This document shows positions 15,101 through 20,023 of a DNA stretch of 20,023 nt, piece by piece. Under the pieces are notes generated by a model. That model had not been told where the DNA came from. It saw nothing but the letters and a program-made list of their open reading frames with translations, and searched no databases. Numbering within the stretch: the first letter of the stretch is position 1; each line of letters begins with the position of its first letter. The stretch comes from JAVVEW01 sp032251045 (GTDB lineage Bacteria > Pseudomonadota > Gammaproteobacteria > Methylococcales > Methylomonadaceae), in NCBI GenBank assembly GCA_032251045.1, contig JAVVEW010000042.1:1-20023 (forward strand). Reading direction: 5' to 3'. A program made the translations under genes and the position numbers.

Positions 15101-16591
15101 GTTAGTTAAACCGATGTCACTGGCACTAGCAAGTTCATTGTTATCGAAAGAACTGGTGCTGGCGTTGAATTGAATAACATTCAGGTTGGCGCACCATTCC
15201 GTCGCTGGAATCGGGTCTTGCCAGTTGGCGGTAACCAGTCCGGTTATTCGAGAGCTGTCATTGGCATCGAAGTTAGGTGATGCGTTAAGTCCTGCAAGAT
15301 AACGCAAAGATTCAAGATAAATTTCTGATTGAGGATTGCCCCAGTTGGTGCAGCTACCATTAACCAGATTGGAAACTCTAAAATCACAGTTATCACTGTC
15401 TGAATTGCCAAAGTAGGTGCCATTATCATTCCGCCAGCCATAAATTCTCAGTGTGTTCAATGTGCCGATGATACTGCCCGCAGCCGGTGCTGTCTTGAAG
15501 GTGCCGTTGCTTAAGTCGATTTCGTCGGCCATAGGGCCTACGTTCTTGCGCAGTACGCCACCTGATATGTTCTTATTATAAGAGCCGGTGATCAGACCAA
15601 AACGAATTTTGTCCTCATCGCCATAGGTTTGTAGCAAGCCAATGGGCTTGAGTGACGAGCCATAAGTTTTACAGTTTTCGGTACCGATCATCCCTGTGAT
15701 ACAGGCTTGAACTCGAACAATATAATTTTTTTCGCCTAGCCCCAGCGTATTGCTGGGGTTGCTGGAGGCCGCATTAAGCCCACTGATGCTGGGATTATTG
15801 CTGTTGTTGGCTCCTTTCTCCTCTTTCCAGCGGCATTGCCAGCGCTCGGCAGCTGCCCACAGGGAAAAATCCCCCTTAGCTACTCGCAGCAACGGCGGTT
15901 CATTGGCAAACTGGGAGTGTGAATCATGGGTGACCGTAGTACTGCACAAGGTAATGCCTGTAGATGCAGTAAATGGTGTTAATTGATTAAGATCAGAGCC
16001 GTTGTAAAACTTGGCGATGCTATGAGCATCGTTGGGCAGATAGCTTCTTTCCAGAATGGTATTGCGCGATGTATCCGTGGAGCGCATTCCGCCGTAGAGA
16101 ATTTTTCGGATCGCATCTATGCGGGTCATACTGGCCCAGTTCAGAAAATTGCCGCTCCATTGTCCCGAGCAATATTTGCTTGAACTGGTTGATTGCGGTA
16201 CGAACACGCCCGACTGATATTGGTAGCACTTATAGCTGTCGAAATAGCCGAAATAATCGATGCTATGCTTATAGCTGGTTTCGGGAATGCCATCGCCATC
16301 GAGGTCGGAAAAATCATCATAAGCTTTGAAATAAAGCTGATGGTCGTTAGATATATTCAGCATCACCACAGGTTCTGCCGCCTGTGTCAAAAACAGCGGT
16401 GCCTGCGCTACACTCAGTTGTGCTTGCACAGGCATGGTCGCTAAGCTGCCGATAAAAAAACCGAATAAGACGGGCCAGAGAGAGGTCTTGTCTTGTCTGG
16501 TTAGTGTGTTTAAGTCTTGCGAGGCATTGGCTTTCAAGTTTGACGCTATCGCTTGATAGGCAATAACAAAAACAAATTTCCAATTATTCAT
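12170..16591 (-). CDS. pilY1: PilY1-type pilus tip adhesin / assembly factor
   Basis: PilY1 sits on the minor-pilin tip complex, promotes pilus extension and adhesion, and in Pseudomonas depends on calcium. This 1473-residue protein has the family block NFLNWASMTRIDAIRKILYGG-like sequence near residue 150 and a C-terminal PQQ-like propeller (about 860-1370) with DVDGDRITDAIYAGD at 1173-1187, equivalent to the known calcium loop. More Asp loops: DLDGDGIPE (96-104), DQNGDGLPD (772-780), DVDGDGDKE (1043-1051) and a C-terminal pair near 1386 and 1402-1414. No DxSxS von Willebrand A metal site is seen near the N-terminus. Start 16591 (ATG) follows GAGAGG; the signal peptide is long, cleaving about after Ala57 (PVQA). 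The C-terminus GRQSWRQL is typical. Confidence 0.95.
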   Translation of the reverse strand: MNNWKFVFVIAYQAIASNLKANASQDLNTLTRQDKTSLWPVLFGFFIGSLATMPVQAQLSVAQAPLFLTQAAEPVVMLNISNDHQLYFKAYDDFSDLDGDGIPETSYKHSIDYFGYFDSYKCYQYQSGVFVPQSTSSSKYCSGQWSGNFLNWASMTRIDAIRKILYGGMRSTDTSRNTILERSYLPNDAHSIAKFYNGSDLNQLTPFTASTGITLCSTTVTHDSHSQFANEPPLLRVAKGDFSLWAAAERWQCRWKEEKGANNSNNPSISGLNAASSNPSNTLGLGEKNYIVRVQACITGMIGTENCKTYGSSLKPIGLLQTYGDEDKIRFGLITGSYNKNISGGVLRKNVGPMADEIDLSNGTFKTAPAAGSIIGTLNTLRIYGWRNDNGTYFGNSDSDNCDFRVSNLVNGSCTNWGNPQSEIYLESLRYLAGLNASPNFDANDSSRITGLVTANWQDPIPATEWCANLNVIQFNASTSSFDNNELASASDIGLTNLGSFTDDIGSAENITGNSFFIGANGIDNNRLCTAKTVNNLSTATGTCPDAPRQEGSYQIAGLAYYAKTNSIRNDLPGEQKVTTYGVSLAPALPKVAVPVPGVAGKKITILPACQNRRENTNCSIVDFKIVSQTTSSNKESGKLFVNWETGEQGGDFDMDMLGVIDYEVTSSKVTVTTNAFTNETGAAMGFGYIINGTTQDGFHAHSGINSYDYTDPTGVNGCSNCSEQDSATSVTYDIGSSSAQSLEQPLWYAAKWGGFIDGNNNDLPDLNSEWDQNGDGLPDRYFLATNPAQLAQSLAQALSDVIASNSSASSVATNATRLDTTTVLYQAKFNSADWTGQLLAFALDTQGEVSDTPLWDSGVKVTQQGFLGRSIYSANPAQSPIGIFFDHDNLNAAQKSVISKSTVNYIRGDRSQEEASGGTLRTRIGPNALLGDMVNSDPWLVGTQNFGYDRLPGTEGSSYVNYRGSNTYRQRSPLVAIGGNDGMLHFFDATVTEATSSQEVFAYVPHTLLPALKALTLPNYTAPGQHRFFVDGSPIASDAYIDVDGDGDKEWRTMTVGTLGAGGKAIFALDTTFIDPNNLAQPETTFKAERVLWEINTDSGADFANDLGLTIGQASIVRLHDGEFAVVFGNGYNSADGKAVLYIVNAKTGALIKKIDTSVSGNNGLATPIAVDVDGDRITDAIYAGDLKGNLWKFDVSNSNASKWDVAFKKGSNTDPLFVATDRNGNLQPITAKPQVGRHPSSGVMVYFGTGKFFEAGDNDTSNAQVQTFYGVWDNDEKIANSRGDLVEQTIEAETTVGNFNARVTSNNELDYAGSDKGWYMDLVTPPQPGTATGEKVISQALLRNGRVIFVTIIPDNTLCSFGGTSWLMEFEAVTGKRLETTPFDLSGDHLVDSADMITETIDTNDDGVIDDSDDAVAASGKQSTVGMIKAPGVISAGSLEHKYASGSTGAIERTVETADAGTGRQSWRQLR

Positions 16592-16877
16592 TTGGCAACC
16601 TCTCAAATTTAAGGGTCAGTCGATTTTTGGGTGGGTAAAGCAGTTTTGGAGTGCGAATAGCAAATGTACTCAATTCCACTTGATGATAATGGTCGCGGTG
16701 CTGAAATTTTTTTGATTATACGCTTAGGTTTGATGTCAGCATTCGGGATGAATAGATGTGGTAATCGAGTACAGAATCAGTAGCACTTTGAGCTATTATT
16801 GTGCTCCTTAGATCAAAGCCTAAGGTCTTGATAGAGGCAGCTTCGCAGTGATGTCCAGTTGCCAAATCTTGTTTGCG
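16592..16877. other. Gap between pilX and pilY1, no gene recognised
   Basis: The 286-nt stretch has no ORF with family likeness on either strand. The - strand carries a perfect TATAAT at 16715-16720, about 124 nt before pilY1, but with no convincing -35 at 16-18 nt. A 6-bp inverted repeat (CCTTAG 16806-16811, CTAAGG 16820-16825) sits 53 nt after the pilX stop with no T-run. pilY1 may therefore have its own weak promoter. Confidence 0.4.
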
Positions 16878-17378
16878 TTATCGCCGGTAAATCGATTGCA
16901 AGACGACAACGGCTGTTTCATCTCCGCCAACGGCGTAGGCAGTAATTTGATACATTTCACTTTCAGCAAAGTGAATAACATCCAGGGTTTCATTGCTCGC
17001 GCCACCTGTGATATCAGGCATACGTTGAATAATGAATCGAGGTTGGGTGGCAACGTGTGTGAACCCTTCTGTGTTCCGGCTAGTGAAGTCATTCCAATTG
17101 CCGAAAGCAGTCGGCGTGGCGGCGCCTAGCGCATATAACCCGTCGTTGCCGGTTGCTGAGAATGCCGGCAGATTAGCTTGCTGCAAGAACACTTCACCTT
17201 GACGCAGTGCAGCCTCTGCCGCCTGAAACGCCAGATTGCGGTTATGTTGATTGCCTGCCATTCGTGTTTGCAAAGAGGAGACTTGACTGCCCGCGACACC
17301 AATCAGTGTGAGTAGCATTAAAAAAATCAGGCTGATAACCAGTACCACGCCGGTTTGTTGATTGGGATAAGCATTCAT
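16878..17378 (-). CDS. pilX: PilX-like type IV minor pilin assembly protein
   Basis: The 166-residue protein has an N-terminal QQTG leader end followed by the hydrophobic VVLVISLIFLMLLTLIGVAG segment, the PilX_N pattern, and then the family block MAGNQHNRNLAFQAAEAAL with AAEAALRQGE. The +5 position after the expected cleavage (after Gly10) is Ile, not Glu, which is normal for PilX of this Pseudomonas type and is compared with GspK of type II secretion. Its ATG is preceded by GAGG with good spacing. It sits between pilW and pilY1 as in Pseudomonas. It is separated from pilW by 280 nt, much longer than the other minor-pilin junctions, because of an apparent gene remnant. Confidence 0.9.
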   Translation of the reverse strand: MNAYPNQQTGVVLVISLIFLMLLTLIGVAGSQVSSLQTRMAGNQHNRNLAFQAAEAALRQGEVFLQQANLPAFSATGNDGLYALGAATPTAFGNWNDFTSRNTEGFTHVATQPRFIIQRMPDITGGASNETLDVIHFAESEMYQITAYAVGGDETAVVVLQSIYRR

Positions 17379-17474
17379 TGTTTCAACCTCATAAATTAAG
17401 CCTTAGACCGGATTGGTATCGTAGGATAAGCATCAAGCACAGCCGGCAACACATGCAACTAATACCAACACGGC

Positions 17475-17650
17475 TTAATGCCGATCCAGCCAGCGCTTGA
17501 AATCTTCGATATCGCCAAATTCAAGCAGCGTTTCGGCCAACTCTTCCAAAACTGGCAAAGGCATTTCATCTTGGCGCTCGGAACCGAATCCGGTTCATAC
17601 GTCATGCCAAACTTGCGGCGCAGCAACCGTTCATGTGTTTTTCGGTATGA
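17475..17650 (-). pseudogene. Frameshifted remnant resembling C-terminus of Rpn/DUF4351 transposase-like protein
   Basis: Two reading frames on the - strand make sense only when joined. The first, from 17650, reads THERLLRRKFG then MTYEPDSV. The second, from about 17580 to the stop at 17475-17477, ends VLEELAETLLEF, then DIEDFKRWLDRH. The order RRKFG, about 19 residues, then LE-LAE-LL and a final DF-WL resembles the C-terminal region of Rpn/COG5464 proteins with DUF4351 (PD-(D/E)XK nuclease family). The nuclease domain is absent. An ATG at 17564 would give a 29-residue peptide without a good ribosome-binding site. This is a likely decayed fragment; recognition is by pattern only. Confidence 0.45.
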
Positions 17651-17658
17651 CGCCGTTT

Positions 17659-18771
17659 TTAAGGCAGGCGGTTACGCAGCACATAGGTTGCGGTAAATAC
17701 CCGGCGCAAACGTCGATCCGTGGGCGTAATCTGCGCGCCATTGAAAAAATAAGGCAGCGGCCTCGATGTCACGCCATCTTCCAGGCTGCGCGCTACGAAA
17801 CTGACTCGAATACTCACGACTTCCGCCATGTTAGCCTGGTCAGCGGTAACATAGTAGTTGACCTGACGGTCAGGATCGTGGGTGTCAATACCATAGCGGA
17901 TTTGTAAGTCTTCAATGCCCTCAATGAGTTCTGTGGCAATGAATTGGTTATCATTGTTGTTCACGACTTGAATGCCTGAGCGATAAAGAGATGGCTGACC
18001 TGCTGGATTGTCACGAATGAAATAGGCAAAAGATTGCAGGCGTGCGATTTCGGAACCTGGTCCGTAGCTTCTGGCAAAAATTGCCGGTGTGGCATTGCCG
18101 GGTGTGAATGTGGCGTTGGCGAAATGTACAACATTGACGCCACCGCCGCCTGCGATGTCAGTGGTATTGGTGGTTTGAAAAATGGTGCCTTGCGCGCAGT
18201 CAGTCACCATCAGGATTTCACCGATATGACAGGTTTTGGCTGATGACGCCGGGCAATCAGCATTAAATGCAGGGGTGACAAACATTTGTGCCGAATTGGA
18301 AAAAGGCGATATCAAGGGGATGCCAAGACCAAGTCCGCGCAAAAAAAGCACATCCGTTCCCGGGCGCACAGAATTTATACGGGTGAATGTGCTGTCAACA
18401 TTATCGAAGCCTTCAACGGGATTGCTGATGTCCCAGATAAAATTGCTGGCGTCTCTTAGTTCGTTTTCAATGCTGATGTTGCCAAAATTACGGCTGGCAC
18501 AGCCAAAAAAACCGGCCATACGTATATCTTTGCCGATGAACTCCATGGCGAGTTGGCCATTTTCCTGAATACGTGATTGTGCGTCTTGCAAGCGATAAGT
18601 TTGTTTAGTGTTAATAAATATCTGCAAGATTCCTGCAATCAATACACCGCCGATCAGCAGTGAAATCATGATTTCGATCAGGGTCATACCTTGTTGCTTG
18701 ATCCATATGACCGGGGGTTGTCCGACCATTGCGTCAGGTATGGCCTTGCTGTCCTGTGCGGTCATGTTCAT
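17659..18771 (-). CDS. pilW: PilW-like type IV minor pilin
   Basis: PilW helps nucleate pilus assembly with the other minor pilins. The 370-residue protein has the prepilin motif QQG before MTLIEIMISLLIGGVLIAGI (Met1, Glu5), then AQSRIQENGQLAMEFIGKDIRMAGFFGC, the classic PilW block. Several Cys (in FFGC, DCPAS, TCH, TDC) could form disulfides. The ATG at 18771 overlaps the pilV stop by 4 nt (ATGA), which supports this start, although it makes a 28-residue leader. ATG at 18765 or 18729 would give leaders of 26 or 14 residues. C-terminal VFTATYVLRNRLP is typical of the family. Confidence 0.95.
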   Translation of the reverse strand: MNMTAQDSKAIPDAMVGQPPVIWIKQQGMTLIEIMISLLIGGVLIAGILQIFINTKQTYRLQDAQSRIQENGQLAMEFIGKDIRMAGFFGCASRNFGNISIENELRDASNFIWDISNPVEGFDNVDSTFTRINSVRPGTDVLFLRGLGLGIPLISPFSNSAQMFVTPAFNADCPASSAKTCHIGEILMVTDCAQGTIFQTTNTTDIAGGGGVNVVHFANATFTPGNATPAIFARSYGPGSEIARLQSFAYFIRDNPAGQPSLYRSGIQVVNNNDNQFIATELIEGIEDLQIRYGIDTHDPDRQVNYYVTADQANMAEVVSIRVSFVARSLEDGVTSRPLPYFFNGAQITPTDRRLRRVFTATYVLRNRLP

Positions 18772-19247
18772 AGTCGGAACTCAGTCTGAAAGTTGGCATT
18801 ATTGTCTGTGTCGCCATCGCGGTCGTCATCCCAGGTTATCGAAATGGTATAGGTGTTACCAGTGGCTTTACCGACAACCGCTTGACCGTTAGGTAAGGTG
18901 GTGCTGAGCGCGAGCTGCCATTCATAGAGGTCGTGTTCTGCCATTTGCGCTGGCGTGCAGCCGGATGTTGTTGCGCAGCTGCTTTGTTGTTTGGCATCTT
19001 CCGGTTTTAGATTGCTGGACAGGTAGGCGTCAGCCAGTCCGTTATTATCCCGATTGGCACGCATCCGATCGGTGAGGTCGGTGGTTAATAATGTGGCCTG
19101 ACTGAGCATATAGGCGTTTTGATTGTTGGCCAGGATTAAGGATTGTAAGCCAGCCAGGCCTACCAAGCTCAGACCAAGCAGTAATGCGGAAACTAGCACT
19201 TCAACGAGGGTGAAGCCTCGTTGATGAGCGGGAGTGGTTAAGGGCAT
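18768..19247 (-). CDS. pilV: PilV-like type IV minor pilin
   Basis: The 159-residue prepilin has an 11-residue leader ending in HQRG, then FTLVEVLVSALLLGLSLVGLAG with Phe1 and Glu5. The following LQ...ATLLTTDLTDRMRANRD block is the hallmark of PilV. Two Cys (SSC, GC) may form a disulfide. Near the C-terminus an acidic run DDDRDGDTDNN lies before the last strand and could bind a cation. The ATG has GGAG 7 nt upstream and overlaps the end of fimU by 10 nt. It overlaps pilW by 4 nt, so the three genes are tightly coupled. Confidence 0.94.
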   Translation of the reverse strand: MPLTTPAHQRGFTLVEVLVSALLLGLSLVGLAGLQSLILANNQNAYMLSQATLLTTDLTDRMRANRDNNGLADAYLSSNLKPEDAKQQSSCATTSGCTPAQMAEHDLYEWQLALSTTLPNGQAVVGKATGNTYTISITWDDDRDGDTDNNANFQTEFRL

Positions 19248-19837
19248 GAGGAAGCTCCATCAGTAATGCGGGTGCGTCCAGTGTTGTTAATGGCAATGCG
19301 TTTGGCTTTCGATGCATCGCCGCTGTCAGGGCAAAGACGAAAGCTATCATTGGCCAGTCCCGTACCGGTGCAGGAAGTTCCGGAACTGCTGGCTGAGCCG
19401 GTATTATTGAATGACACCCAGCAACTGAAATTGTCACCACTACGCACCGTAAAACCAGCAAACGTTTGCGCGTCGTAAGTCTTGAGCAGACAATCCTCGG
19501 TTAACAGTTGATTATTGGTTTCGCAAGGGGTGGCGTTGCCATCGTCCTCGAACAGACCGTCGCCATCTCGGTCAACAAAAACATCGAAACCGTTCTCCCA
19601 CAGCGAAGCGGTGCTGCTACTGCGCCGCAACGTGACCGGCAGGCCGCGCTTGATTGCCTCGCTGCGGGCATAAGCAAGCGCGGTGATAAATTCATTGCTC
19701 ATGGCGGCTGAGCGATTGCTGCGAATGGTGTCGGTAAAGCTGGGAACGCCTAAGCCAATGACGATGCCCGCAAGCGCAACAGTGATAATCAGCTCGGTCA
19801 GGGTGAGGCCGGCTACTTTCAGGATGGGTGGGGTCAT
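19238..19837 (-). CDS. fimU: GspH/FimT-type minor pilin (FimU position)
   Basis: The 199-residue prepilin is first in the minor-pilin operon, the FimU place in Pseudomonas. I choose ATG 19837 over in-frame ATG 19876 because GGAG lies 7 nt upstream and it gives a 10-residue leader (KVAG) of normal size. The mature end is LTLTELIITVALAGIVIGLG: Glu5 is present, but residue +1 is Leu rather than the usual Phe or Met. The family block SFTDTIRSNRSAAMSNEFITALAYARSEAIKRG follows. VDRDGDGLFEDD is an Asp-rich loop like a cation site, and five Cys are present. The symbol fimU rests on synteny; fimT is the same family. Confidence 0.9.
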   Translation of the reverse strand: MTPPILKVAGLTLTELIITVALAGIVIGLGVPSFTDTIRSNRSAAMSNEFITALAYARSEAIKRGLPVTLRRSSSTASLWENGFDVFVDRDGDGLFEDDGNATPCETNNQLLTEDCLLKTYDAQTFAGFTVRSGDNFSCWVSFNNTGSASSSGTSCTGTGLANDSFRLCPDSGDASKAKRIAINNTGRTRITDGASSCP

Positions 19838-19867
19838 CGGGAGGCTCCGTGTCTTTGCGCCAAGTCT

Positions 19868-19873
19868 AGTATA
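19868..19873 (-). promoter_or_regulatory. Candidate -10 for the minor-pilin operon
   Basis: TATACT on the - strand lies 30 nt before the preferred fimU start. No good -35 is seen at 16-18 nt, and I find no sigma54-type GG/GC pair in the visible 147 nt. If used, transcription would start downstream of the 19876 ATG, supporting the shorter FimU. Confidence 0.25.
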
Positions 19874-20023
19874 CATAGCTGAAAATTGCAGCGAAGCGCA
19901 TCATGCTTTCAGTCATCATAGCTGTCGATACATGATTTTTGGGTTGTTAGGCTGTTAGCAAAAAGAGTCGGGCAGGGCGGGTTTAGTTCAATGTGAGCGT
20001 GTGCGGCCTGGGTGCTCTGATAG

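Noticed and set aside
16700..16877. pilX frame stays open for about 57 codons beyond its TAA stop
   Set aside because: The pilX protein already ends where its family normally does, and an open run of this size is not improbable by chance; the extension has no recognisable motif.
17497..17907. 136-codon open frame on the + strand antisense to pilW and the pilW-pilX gap
   Set aside because: It mirrors pilW and the decayed - strand fragment; composition shows no domain and there is no start signal.

Overview
The window looks like chromosomal DNA of a gammaproteobacterium. The evidence is the fmt-rsmB-DUF4390-ntrY gene order, a Pseudomonas-type minor-pilin cluster and a proteobacterial SAH riboswitch in front of ahcY. 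A methanotroph-like lineage (Methylococcales) is my best guess from the overall feel of the proteins and the moderate GC content, but nothing in the window proves it. I see no rRNA, tRNA, CRISPR array, intact insertion sequence or phage gene.

Region 1 (1-2973, + strand) is a methyl-cycle block. The 3' end of metK (SAM synthetase) is followed by a leader holding an SAH riboswitch, then ahcY (SAH hydrolase) and metF (methylenetetrahydrofolate reductase). MetK makes SAM, methyltransferases turn it into SAH, AhcY removes the SAH when the riboswitch senses it, and MetF supplies the methyl group that remakes methionine. A helix that could bury the ahcY ribosome-binding site lies between the aptamer and the start codon.

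Region 2 (2992-4531) is a convergent CorA-family metal-ion channel gene on the - strand. It has an altered signature (GMS instead of GMN) and an N-terminal helical segment resembling the MgtE gating domain. Its upstream region is shared divergently with def.

Region 3 (4532-9910, + strand) is one tightly packed operon: def and fmt (N-terminal formyl-methionine processing and initiator tRNA formylation), rsmB (16S rRNA m5C967 methyltransferase), a DUF4390 putative lipoprotein, and an NtrY-type membrane sensor kinase. Junctions overlap or are 1 nt apart. The usual partner ntrX is not next to ntrY.

Region 4 (9919-11507, - strand) is purE-purK, the two-step carboxylation of AIR in purine synthesis, with a plausible promoter just upstream of purE.

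Region 5 (11630-19837, - strand) is a type IV pilus minor-pilin/adhesin cluster in the order fimU-pilV-pilW-pilX-pilY1-pilE. The minor pilins should form the priming tip complex that carries PilY1. PilY1 is rich in Asp-loop (calcium-type) motifs, including a pair at its C-terminus, and has an unusually long signal peptide. The first three genes overlap. The pilW-pilX gap holds a frameshifted scrap resembling the C-terminus of Rpn/DUF4351 (PD-(D/E)XK transposase-like) proteins. The pilX-pilY1 gap holds no gene I can recognise.
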